6,546 nt of DNA from Chlamydiota bacterium (lineage in GTDB: Bacteria; Chlamydiota; Chlamydiia; Chlamydiales; Simkaniaceae): the NCBI GenBank assembly GCA_029556005.1, contig JAKQGT010000079.1, positions 1 to 6,546 of the forward strand, read 5' to 3'. Shown here piece after piece: positions 1-5,591 of the stretch. Position 1 is the first letter of the stretch. Each line of letters begins with the position of its first letter. A model generated the notes under the pieces. It did not search any database, was not told where the DNA came from, and saw only the letters and a list, made by a program, of their open reading frames with translations. The translations under genes were made by a program, and so were the position numbers.

Positions 1-804
1 CTCTTGCTCGACTTAGCGAAGTTTGGTGTCTCTATTTTTTGGCTCGATAAGCGCTCCCATCAGATTCTTCGCTATGTTCCCAAAATTGAAAAAGATTCAG
101 GAATGTTTGTCCCCCTTTCAAAAGTAGAAGCTTTTATGAAAGCGACGATGATCGGGATCTACGGCTCTAATCTCATTGAAGGAAAATTCGGCCCTTCCAT
201 TAAAGAACTTCTAGAAGGGCTGTTGGAGCTCAAACAGGAGTGCTCTCACCCCCTTTTAAATCCCGACACACCTCTTGCCCTTGTCACAGGAGGGGGACCA
301 GGGACGATGAGTATTGGGAATCAAACAGCTCAGAGTCTAGGCATTCTCTCCTGCGCCAATATTTTGGATTTTCGTAGTGACCTTAAACTGGTGAATGAAC
401 AAGAACAAAATCCTTATATCGAAGCCAAAATGACCTATCGATTAGATCGCTTAGTCGAACGTCAAGCAGAGTTTCATCTCGACCTCCCCATCTTCCTGAT
501 GGGAGGGATTGGGACCGATTTTGAATATGCGTTAGAAGAGGTACGCCGCAAAACAGGAGTGAAATCCCCTACCCCCATTCTCCTCGTCGGAGATCCTGCC
601 TACTGGAAAGAAAAAATTTCTCACCGTTTTTCTTGCAATCTAGAAACAGGAACCATTGCCGGATCTGAATGGGTTAGTAATTGTTTTTTTTGCATTCAAA
701 ATGCAAAGCAGGGGCTCCAAGTCTATGCTAATTTTTTTAGCGGGAAACTCCCCATCGGCCCTAAAGGGCCAATTTTCCCAGATGGATTTAGTACTTTAGA
801 CTGA
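1..804 (+). CDS. LOG / lysine-decarboxylase-like Rossmann protein, C-terminal part (5' end outside window)
   Basis: The reading frame is open from the first base and no convincing start is seen (only an internal TTG at base 4), so the gene begins upstream and only its last 267 codons are present. Counting from that TTG, two glycine motifs stand out: TGGGPGTM at residues 95-102, followed by a GNQTA segment, and MGGIGTDFE at 166-174, followed by a helix. In the LOG family (cytokinin-activating or nucleotide 5'-monophosphate phosphoribohydrolases, also called lysine-decarboxylase-like) these positions hold GGGPGxMEA and PGGxGTxxE, which bind the phosphoribosyl group. Here the proline of the second motif is Met, Asp-Phe lies between the Thr and the Glu, and the usual Glu of the first motif is replaced (MSI). 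The protein is therefore a divergent member, and nucleotidase activity is inferred, not shown. About 90 residues follow the second motif, more than in a minimal LOG protein. The fold is fairly secure; the substrate is not. Confidence 0.7.
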   Translation, partial: LLLDLAKFGVSIFWLDKRSHQILRYVPKIEKDSGMFVPLSKVEAFMKATMIGIYGSNLIEGKFGPSIKELLEGLLELKQECSHPLLNPDTPLALVTGGGPGTMSIGNQTAQSLGILSCANILDFRSDLKLVNEQEQNPYIEAKMTYRLDRLVERQAEFHLDLPIFLMGGIGTDFEYALEEVRRKTGVKSPTPILLVGDPAYWKEKISHRFSCNLETGTIAGSEWVSNCFFCIQNAKQGLQVYANFFSGKLPIGPKGPIFPDGFSTLD

Positions 805-895
805 TCAGGGAAGCAAAATAGAAGGTCAGAAAGAAAAGAATCAATAGGGCAAAAAGTAAAACGACAACTCTTTTATTCACTTTTCTAGGTTTCAT
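788..895 (-). CDS. possible 35-residue single-span membrane protein
   Basis: This small ORF occupies most of the gap between the first two plus-strand genes. It would encode a basic N-terminus (MKPRKVNKR), then one long hydrophobic span at about residues 10-31 rich in Val, Leu and Phe, and a short tail ending SLKY. That layout is typical of small inner-membrane proteins. Its last 17 bases overlap the 3' end of the LOG-like gene, tail to tail. No good Shine-Dalgarno site lies directly before the ATG. An AAGG sits about 20 bases upstream and is better placed for a seven-codon ORF (MNLSSIS) whose TGA overlaps this ATG as ATGA, so translational coupling is possible. The same frame is also open about 11 codons further upstream, without a standard start codon. 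AT-rich sequence readily yields hydrophobic short ORFs, so the gene is tentative. Confidence 0.35.
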   Translation of the reverse strand: MKPRKVNKRVVVLLFALLILFFLTFYFASLISLKY

Positions 896-918
896 GAAAT
901 ACTGGATAGGTTCATCTA

Positions 919-948
919 TTGCCTTTTTCTAGAGTTACTTGATAAAAT
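919..948 (+). promoter_or_regulatory. candidate sigma-70-type promoter for the 447-residue gene
   Basis: TTGCCT at 919-924 (4 of 6 to the -35 consensus) is followed by an 18-base spacer and TAAAAT at 943-948 (5 of 6 to the -10 consensus). Transcription would start near 955, giving a leader of about 25 bases. That leader carries AAGGG at 971-975, five bases before the ATG at 981, a reasonable Shine-Dalgarno site that supports this start codon. Confidence 0.45.
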
Positions 949-980
949 ATCATCGCTTCAAAATTAAATGAAGGGCTTTT

Positions 981-2324
981 ATGGCAGTTCTTGAAAGACC
1001 AAGGCAAGATAATGTTTGGAATCATTTTCGCCCTGTTGCAGGGTTTCATTACCTTGTTCGGGCGGGAAAACGTTTTAAGGATAGACGTCAGTACACGATT
1101 CTCATTATTGATGCTCCTCAAAAAGCTTTAGAGATGGGGATCAAGTATGCCTATCGAGAGGGATCTAACGCCTTTCGGCAATCTCAATATTACGAGCCCT
1201 TCCTGCAGTCGGCTTTCTATCAAACACCTGTTTGGGTTTGGGATCAGACCCTTTCTAAAACGTGCGACGTGATCCTTGCTTACCCTCAATTTTCGGAAAG
1301 CGCTATCTTACGGTTCGATCAAAAACTCCAAAGCTACCCCGATAACCGCGTCTGCCAGTGGTCTCATCGCCAAATTGAAAGGTATCAAAGGTGTGGAGAT
1401 TTAGAGTTTGTGGATGGGGTTGCTAAAACCGTTGAATCGCTCAGTCGCAAAGTAGCCCAAGTGGATCCTTCCGAATTTTCCTCTACTCTGATCCTTATCA
1501 TGCAGGATGTGCAAGATATCATCGTTCCCGCTCAATTTGCTATTCAGAAACGGCAAAAACTTTATCAAAAAATCGAAGAGGCTCCTCAAAAAATCACTTA
1601 TGTGACTCATGGAACTCCCGAAAAAAAATTGACAGCTACTTTTATGAACCGTCATAGCCGCGCTATCGTTCATAAAACATCTGAAAAAATCATCCCAGAA
1701 GAGGCATGGAGAAGAAAATTAACCCAAGGGAAAGAGACTCTACGCTTGATTTGCATTTCGACTGAAGCCTCCACTGTCCACACTCTTTTTCCTGCAGCCG
1801 TGAACCACGCGGCTCCCAAAGTAGGTTGGTTCGTGGGACGCCATGCTATTCGGTGGTATTTATGTAACTTGACGGGATTAGTCATTGCAGGAGCTGTTCA
1901 GTATGGGCAACAGCTCGCTGGGTATGAAGAGGACGAACTTTTTTCTCATGAAGCAATTGTTGCCACTCACTGGTATGCTAAATGGATGCTTTGGACATTG
2001 ATGCTCAATCTAGAGCTCCGACAGTGGAAGGAAGATCGAGCCCGTGTTCAGGAATCCTTGGGCGATGCAACTGCAGGTTCTATTCATACTGTTTTAGCAG
2101 GAATGAGAGGTGAAGTTGTCCAGGAAGCCGAAAGAAGAGAGGAGAATGGTTTCTTAAAGAAAGTCGTTGCTCACGTCCTTCCTTCTGTTCTTGAAGGTGT
2201 TCCTCGCTCAGAGATCGTTCATGAACCTCCTCCAGAAACTATCTGGCGCCGGGGATGGAATGCTGTCGTCGAAGCTGTGAAAAGCTGCTGGAGAGGGCGC
2301 CTTAACCACCCGCACCAAGACTAG
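981..2324 (+). CDS. conserved-looking protein of unknown function, 447 residues
   Basis: I do not recognise this family. The start is supported by AAGGG five bases upstream and by a promoter-like sequence at 919-948. There is no signal peptide. The N-terminal third is rich in aromatic and basic residues (PVAGFHYLVRAGKRF at 18-32, then a hydrophobic strand YTILIIDAP at 38-46). The middle has a hydrophobic strand followed by acidic residues (STLILIMQDVQDIIVP at 168-183). The stretch around 255-262 (RLICISTEAS) may be another buried strand. A weakly hydrophobic region at about 283-345 contains many Trp, Tyr and His residues (WFVGRHAIRWYLCNL; HEAIVATHWYAKWMLW) and ends in a charged helix LELRQWKEDRARVQESL. 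The C-terminus (from about 384) is charged and amphipathic with PPP at 417-419 and a basic, Trp-containing tail. The alternating strand and helix pattern suggests a soluble or peripheral-membrane protein. Its 3' end overlaps that of tyrP on the other strand by 23 bases. Coding is likely from length and start signals; function is unknown. Confidence 0.8.
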   Translation: MAVLERPRQDNVWNHFRPVAGFHYLVRAGKRFKDRRQYTILIIDAPQKALEMGIKYAYREGSNAFRQSQYYEPFLQSAFYQTPVWVWDQTLSKTCDVILAYPQFSESAILRFDQKLQSYPDNRVCQWSHRQIERYQRCGDLEFVDGVAKTVESLSRKVAQVDPSEFSSTLILIMQDVQDIIVPAQFAIQKRQKLYQKIEEAPQKITYVTHGTPEKKLTATFMNRHSRAIVHKTSEKIIPEEAWRRKLTQGKETLRLICISTEASTVHTLFPAAVNHAAPKVGWFVGRHAIRWYLCNLTGLVIAGAVQYGQQLAGYEEDELFSHEAIVATHWYAKWMLWTLMLNLELRQWKEDRARVQESLGDATAGSIHTVLAGMRGEVVQEAERREENGFLKKVVAHVLPSVLEGVPRSEIVHEPPPETIWRRGWNAVVEAVKSCWRGRLNHPHQD

Positions 2325-3540
2325 GAAGCCATCCTTGAGTAGCGGCTATTTGAAAGAAAATAATCGCTAGTGATCCCACAAACATGGCAAGTAGAAGGGG
2401 TTTTCCTCCCACGACACGGAAGCGTTCCTTTTTCTTTTCGATATACCTTCCATGCCACACCATGAGGACAGGTAAAATGCCATAAAGAACGGCCACAAAA
2501 ACTCCCGCATATCCTAGAGCAACCACAAAGCCGCTGGGATAAAAGAGGGCAAAAAGTAAAGGGGGAAGAAACATCAAAACAAGAAGGGAGGTTTTCCCTT
2601 TCATGGTCTTCTTAATGCGAAATCCATCTGCAAGAAAATCATAGAGACTCAAAGCGACCCCAAAGAATGAGGTGACCAAAGCAAAAAACGAGAATAGCCC
2701 CACGATAAGAGCAATCCAAGGGACTCCTAACATATTATTGAGAGCATCTGTCAGCCCTGCAACGGGATGAGGGGCTCCTCCAATGGATTCTAAGCCGTTG
2801 GGCCCTGTCAAAGGAAGCATCCCGATAATCAAAAACTCCCAAACAAGATAGAATACTAATGGAATAAGACTCCCATAGAATAGGGCTTTCTTTAACTTAC
2901 TCACATCTCCATGCAAATAGCTGCGTAGACTCGGAACAATGATATGAGATGTAAAGGAGAGAACAACGACAGGAACAGCCACCCACAAATACTCGGGTTT
3001 TCCTCCTGTATAGTGGCTCGCTTCCACATGGGGGGTCACAAAAAGAAGGAGAAACAAGAAGGAAAGGATGAGTCCTGTCATACAAATGCGGTTAATCGCA
3101 TCTACAGCTTTTGTTTCAAAAACAACAATGAATCCAAATACCGCAAGAAAAATAAAGATCCCAATATTGGCAGATATAGAGACCCCAAAGATCGAACTGA
3201 TCACATCTGCAATCAGAGATCCCCCCCCAGAAAGATAGGCTGCAGCAACGGAATAGAGAAGCATTAAAAAGGAAAGCCAAGCCGTAAACTCCCCTGCAGG
3301 TCCTAGACGCTCCTTACAAATCGTGATTAAATTGGCACTCGCTCTTTCTGTCATGAGCGTTGCTTCTAGCAAATAGAAAAGGCTGGTCAGCATGAAGAGA
3401 AACGCGATAAAGAAAAGGATTGTTGAATAGAAAAACCCTCCCACTCCTGTCGTTAGAGGTAGGGCTAGCATTCCTGCTCCAATCGCTGTTCCCCCGACTA
3501 GCAGCGCGCTCCCAAAAGTTTTATTCTTATAAAATTGCAT
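2302..3540 (-). CDS. tyrP: TyrP-like aromatic amino acid (tyrosine/tryptophan) permease, HAAAP family
   Basis: This 412-residue inner-membrane protein belongs to the hydroxy/aromatic amino acid permease family (TyrP/Mtr/TnaB), proton-coupled importers of tyrosine or tryptophan. The diagnostic first helix is clear: GSALLVGGTAIGAGMLALP at residues 10-28, followed by TTG, the unwound substrate-binding segment of this APC-superfamily fold. About eleven membrane spans can be placed, roughly at 9-31, 36-57, 83-103, 122-142, 148-168, 185-204, 219-241, 275-300, 319-335, 338-361 and 380-400. Eleven spans and about 400 residues are usual for the family. Chlamydiae typically carry tyrP, often in more than one copy, so the choice between Tyr and Trp cannot be made here. 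The coding strand contains eight consecutive G at residues 105-107 (SGGGS). The 3' end overlaps the convergent 447-residue gene by 23 bases. No strong Shine-Dalgarno site precedes the ATG, but the start fits the usual short N-terminus before helix 1. A palindromic element lies 48 bases upstream. Confidence 0.88.
   Translation of the reverse strand: MQFYKNKTFGSALLVGGTAIGAGMLALPLTTGVGGFFYSTILFFIAFLFMLTSLFYLLEATLMTERASANLITICKERLGPAGEFTAWLSFLMLLYSVAAAYLSGGGSLIADVISSIFGVSISANIGIFIFLAVFGFIVVFETKAVDAINRICMTGLILSFLFLLLFVTPHVEASHYTGGKPEYLWVAVPVVVLSFTSHIIVPSLRSYLHGDVSKLKKALFYGSLIPLVFYLVWEFLIIGMLPLTGPNGLESIGGAPHPVAGLTDALNNMLGVPWIALIVGLFSFFALVTSFFGVALSLYDFLADGFRIKKTMKGKTSLLVLMFLPPLLFALFYPSGFVVALGYAGVFVAVLYGILPVLMVWHGRYIEKKKERFRVVGGKPLLLAMFVGSLAIIFFQIAATQGWLPSLGAGG
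3221..3228 (-). repeat. poly-G tract of eight inside tyrP
   Basis: Eight C on the plus strand read as eight G on the coding strand of tyrP, covering the GGG of SGGGS after the third membrane span. Gain or loss of one base would shift the frame and truncate the permease after about 105 residues. Only the length is seen; variability is inferred. Confidence 0.6.
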
Positions 3541-3551
3541 AACAGGAATCC

Positions 3552-3580
3552 ATTATGGACAGATGTGATAAAAAAAACAA
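3552..3580 (-). promoter_or_regulatory. candidate promoter for tyrP
   Basis: Read on the minus strand: TTGTTT (3 of 6 to -35 consensus), a 17-base spacer that begins with a T tract, then CATAAT (5 of 6 to -10 consensus). It lies entirely outside the palindromic element, so tyrP could keep its own promoter. The predicted start of transcription is only about five bases before the ATG, so the message would be almost leaderless. That weakens the call, unless translation really is leaderless or the true promoter lies further upstream. Confidence 0.3.
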
Positions 3581-3588
3581 GCACTTAA

Positions 3589-3753
3589 GAGGGTGTTTAA
3601 AAATTCATTCCAGCATTAATGAAAAGGATCTTTTCCCCTAGGGAATCCGTTTTCGACCTACACAAACTTTCCTAAGTTTGCTCCGGTCTCCAAACAGATC
3701 CTCTAGGAAAAAATCTCACTTTTCAATGCTGAAAGCAATATTTAAACACCCTC
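3589..3753. mobile_element. 165-bp palindromic MITE-like element
   Basis: The ends are a perfect 13-base inverted repeat, GAGGGTGTTTAAA (3589-3601) and its complement (3741-3753). Similarity continues inward through the whole element with small gaps: the arms share CAGCATT, GAAAAG and a CCTAG region, and they meet in a central hairpin CAAACTT-TCCT-AAGTTTG at 3663-3680. The element is therefore a single imperfect foldback with arms of about 80 bases. It is flanked by TAA on both sides (3586-3588 and 3754-3756), a possible 3-bp target duplication of the TNA type known for some IS5-family transposases; family membership is only a suggestion. No ORF spans it convincingly. It lies between two minus-strand genes, directly at the stop codon of the outer-membrane protein gene and 48 bases upstream of tyrP. 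Transcribed from either side it would form a long hairpin that could end or stabilise transcripts. Element identity is strong from structure; mobility is inferred. Confidence 0.75.
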
Positions 3754-4937
3754 TAAAAACCCCAAGAGAGTCCAAAACCTGTATAAGAGGTGCGATCTTT
3801 GAAGAACTGTCCTTCGGAGTATCCTCTATGGTAATCGACAAAAAGACGCATTTTGCGTCCCACCCCTTGGAGTTTACTCCACTCATATCCTGCCATATAG
3901 GTTCCATCTAGGTTCCAGTGATTGACTTGCCAGTTCCTGATGTAGATGGCTAAGAAAGCTGTCCCATAGAGCTTATGGTAAAAACTCTTGTATCCTAAGA
4001 GGCGGACTTCTCCTCCCCATTCGATGTAGAGAGGAGGGGTGATGGGGTAGGTCTTATCACTATGAAAAACCCAGCCCGGCCCTACATAAAGACGAAGGGC
4101 GCTATTCACCTGATAAGAGATAAAAAAGTCGATGGCTTCCATGCTGGGATTCACCCGTTCGACTCCCGGATTATGCACAAGATATTCATCTCCTAAGTGG
4201 GAGGAAACATGGTAAACCCTTAACCGAAAAGCCCATTTATCAACAGCATAGCTGAGGGGAAAACCAACCAAATAGTCGGTATTGATCAACTCGGAAATCT
4301 CTCCATTATAATGGACCCCCATCTTAAATACCGACCAGATCCCCGCTTGAATATCGATCTGAAGATCTCCCCGCCAAGGGAAAACATTACGCCATCGAAA
4401 AATGGGAAAGTCATCTCCTAGGGATACTGCTATCGACTTGGTACCCATGATATGATCCCCAATATGGTAAGCAGCTGAATAGATCGTTTCACGGGGATTC
4501 GCAACCATCGGAGCATATAAAACCGTTTGCTGCGGAAACCAGATCCCTTTGATTTGGGGCTTCACCTCGCGTTTTTCAATCTTTTCTAACTTTTTCTCAG
4601 GGAATTTTTCAACTGGAGTAACCGATTTGACCTCAGGAACATCCTTCACAAAGCGAATAATACTGTTGCGAATAAGGGCATTTTTGGGGAGGTTGTAAAG
4701 ATAGACATCCCCATTTTCAACATAAACAAGAACATCAAACTCATAGTAATGGGAATTCACCAAGGCTTGGATATATCCCTCAAGATAAGCATCTTCTTCT
4801 TGAGATAAGTGCTCTTTTGGAATACTATCTGTTCGCGTAGGAGGTGCAGCAGCAATTTCCCCATCCTCTTGAGCAGAAAGGGATAGGAGCCAAACCAAGC
4901 ATAAGGAAATGATGAGTGTAAATTTCTTTATATTCAT
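3753..4937 (-). CDS. secreted beta-barrel outer-membrane protein, DUF1207-like
   Basis: The 394-residue product begins with a clear signal peptide: MNIKK, a hydrophobic core to about residue 20, and a likely signal peptidase I site after SLSA (cleavage near 22/23). Residues about 49-108 look like a BON-type alpha/beta module (YEFDVLVYVENGDVYLYN followed by RNSIIRFVKDVPEVKSV). A charged Lys/Glu linker (112-127) leads to a C-terminal part of alternating aromatic strands with Gly and Tyr that ends in SWGF. A terminal Phe is the usual recognition signal of outer-membrane beta-barrels for the BAM machinery. The segment YHVSSHLGDEYL (242-253) resembles my recollection of DUF1207 proteins; this assignment is from memory. 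The role is unknown, possibly a porin or envelope adhesin. The gene is divergent from the 119-residue gene and has a plausible promoter at 4996-5024. A weak GAG lies five bases before the ATG. Its TAG stop uses the last base of the adjacent palindromic element. Confidence 0.82.
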   Translation of the reverse strand: MNIKKFTLIISLCLVWLLSLSAQEDGEIAAAPPTRTDSIPKEHLSQEEDAYLEGYIQALVNSHYYEFDVLVYVENGDVYLYNLPKNALIRNSIIRFVKDVPEVKSVTPVEKFPEKKLEKIEKREVKPQIKGIWFPQQTVLYAPMVANPRETIYSAAYHIGDHIMGTKSIAVSLGDDFPIFRWRNVFPWRGDLQIDIQAGIWSVFKMGVHYNGEISELINTDYLVGFPLSYAVDKWAFRLRVYHVSSHLGDEYLVHNPGVERVNPSMEAIDFFISYQVNSALRLYVGPGWVFHSDKTYPITPPLYIEWGGEVRLLGYKSFYHKLYGTAFLAIYIRNWQVNHWNLDGTYMAGYEWSKLQGVGRKMRLFVDYHRGYSEGQFFKDRTSYTGFGLSWGF

Positions 4938-4995
4938 TCTCAGTAATTTATGACATATTGCTATCCATGATCCTCTAGAAAAAGGACCTAACCTC

Positions 4996-5024
4996 TATAT
5001 ACAGACGCGATTGTTTATGAGCAA
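4996..5024 (-). promoter_or_regulatory. candidate promoter for the outer-membrane protein gene
   Basis: On the minus strand TTGCTC (5019-5024) is followed by exactly 17 bases and TATATA (4996-5001). Transcription would begin near 4989, about 50 bases before the ATG at 4937. Its -35 box shares bases with the candidate promoter reading the other way. Confidence 0.4.
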
Positions 5025-5042
5025 AAAAAATCCTGATATGCT
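5014..5042 (+). promoter_or_regulatory. candidate promoter for the 119-residue gene
   Basis: TATGCT at 5037-5042 (4 of 6) is a possible -10 box. TTTATG at 5014-5019 gives a 17-base spacer, while the better-looking TTGTTT at 5011-5016 would need a 20-base spacer. An A8 tract lies in the spacer. The predicted leader is about 40 bases and includes the poly-G tract. This is a weak match, supported mainly by its position. Confidence 0.28.
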
Positions 5043-5073
5043 AGTCTCAAGATAGACCAAAAGGGTGTAGAAA

Positions 5074-5082
5074 GGGGGGGGG
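5074..5082 (+). repeat. poly-G tract of nine in the ribosome-binding region
   Basis: AAA followed by nine G, then CGTTT and the ATG at 5088. Any Shine-Dalgarno pairing for the 119-residue gene has to use this tract (GAAAGG or GGGG with CCUCC of 16S rRNA), so changes in tract length would alter spacing or pairing. Homopolymeric G tracts are known slippage sites in chlamydial pmp genes; for this locus variability is an inference. Confidence 0.65.
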
Positions 5083-5087
5083 CGTTT

Positions 5088-5447
5088 ATGCCACTTAGTC
5101 CAGAAGAAGATTTAAGCTATCAACTCAGAAAGCAAGAGCAAGAAATCCACGGCAACTTGTTTATGCTCAATCAACTTTTCAACCTTTGCTGCAGTGCTGC
5201 ACTGACAGTCGAGGAAATACGGAAAAAAGCAGAGCCTATTTTAGTCAAACTCCAAAAATCTAATCCCCTTGTTGCAAAAGAGATTCGTGAAATTTTAGGA
5301 TGTGGAGACCAAACCAAGGTGCAGGCGTATTTTGAACAGGAAAAAGAGCAACTCATCCACACCCTTTCTACCGAAATTCAGCAGCATAAAGGGATCAATA
5401 GGAGTATCAACAAAGAGAAGACAAACCAACAACCGACCGATTCTTGA
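5088..5447 (+). CDS. small helical, possibly coiled-coil protein of unknown function, 119 residues
   Basis: I do not recognise this protein. It has no signal peptide or membrane span and is predicted by eye to be almost entirely helical: residues about 6-32 (EDLSYQLRKQEQEIHGNLF), 40-69 (TVEEIRKKAEPILVKLQK, then VAKEIREIL) and 75-99 (KVQAYFEQEKEQLIHTLSTE). It ends in a hydrophilic, probably disordered tail rich in Lys, Asn, Gln and Thr. Two adjacent Cys (34-35) and one Cys at 71 are present. Size and composition would fit a secretion chaperone, a regulator or a small structural protein, but nothing decides between them. The ATG directly follows a nine-G tract that overlaps the expected ribosome-binding site. 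The TGA stop lies inside an 8-base direct repeat that flanks the next element. Start and coding status are likely from codon structure and position; function is unknown. Confidence 0.7.
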   Translation: MPLSPEEDLSYQLRKQEQEIHGNLFMLNQLFNLCCSAALTVEEIRKKAEPILVKLQKSNPLVAKEIREILGCGDQTKVQAYFEQEKEQLIHTLSTEIQQHKGINRSINKEKTNQQPTDS

Positions 5448-5448
5448 A

Positions 5449-5591
5449 CCTATCCCGAATTAAAATCATTTTTTTATTTCAGTCTTTTTGAGATCTGTCC
5501 TTCTTCTATACTCAAACAACTTCAAAAGTTGGATTTTCGGCTGTGCCAAAAATCCAACTTTTGAAGTTGTTTGAGTATAATTCGGGATAGG
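5449..5591. mobile_element. 143-bp MITE-like element with 8-bp direct repeats
   Basis: The ends form a perfect 14-base inverted repeat, CCTATCCCGAATTA (5449-5462) and its complement (5578-5591). Immediately outside, the exact 8-base repeat TTCTTGAA occurs at 5441-5448 and again at 5592-5599, as expected for a target-site duplication. Eight-base duplications are made by several IS families, so no family is assigned. The right arm continues without a break into a long internal hairpin (5507-5579). The left arm matches it too, but is interrupted after the terminal repeat by about 45 T-rich bases (5463-5506) that have no partner. There is no transposase ORF. The left direct-repeat copy contains the TGA of the 119-residue gene. 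The element separates that gene from the MFS gene, 92 bases before the MFS start. Structure and duplication make an insertion very likely; parent transposon unknown. Confidence 0.8.
5507..5579. repeat. 34-bp stem hairpin with a 5-base loop
   Basis: Arms 5507-5540 and 5546-5579 pair at 33 of 34 positions (single mismatch C5538 with A5548) around the loop CTGTG (5541-5545). Each arm also contains a smaller palindrome, CAACTT-CAA-AAGTTG in the left arm. No T run follows on either strand, so it is not a classical intrinsic terminator, although so stable a hairpin could still stall polymerase or protect the 3' end of the upstream transcript. It forms most of the 143-bp element. Confidence 0.85.

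Noticed and set aside
742..779. Nested inverted repeat (GGGAAA/TTTCCC around GGCCC-TAAA-GGGCC) near the end of the LOG-like gene, possible terminator
   Set aside because: It lies inside the coding sequence and is not followed by a T run; the unpaired inner bases make the outer stem doubtful.
903..913. GGATAGGTTC, identical to the right end of the 143-bp element, as a possible solo end
   Set aside because: Only ten bases match; the sequence to either side shows no further similarity or partner repeat.
988..995. A third TTCTTGAA, like the direct repeats of the 143-bp element
   Set aside because: An 8-base match inside the 447-residue gene with no element beside it; expected by chance.
912..1121. 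69-codon reading frame on the minus strand
   Set aside because: It overlaps the promoter, ribosome-binding site and first 47 codons of the 447-residue gene and has no start signals or recognisable features.
2944..3267. 107-codon plus-strand reading frame
   Set aside because: It is antisense to tyrP, whose family assignment and membrane pattern are clear; the translation is highly basic and low in structure.
3678..3911. 77-codon plus-strand frame through the palindromic element
   Set aside because: It runs across the element end and antisense to the outer-membrane protein gene; no start signal, and the frame probably exists by chance.
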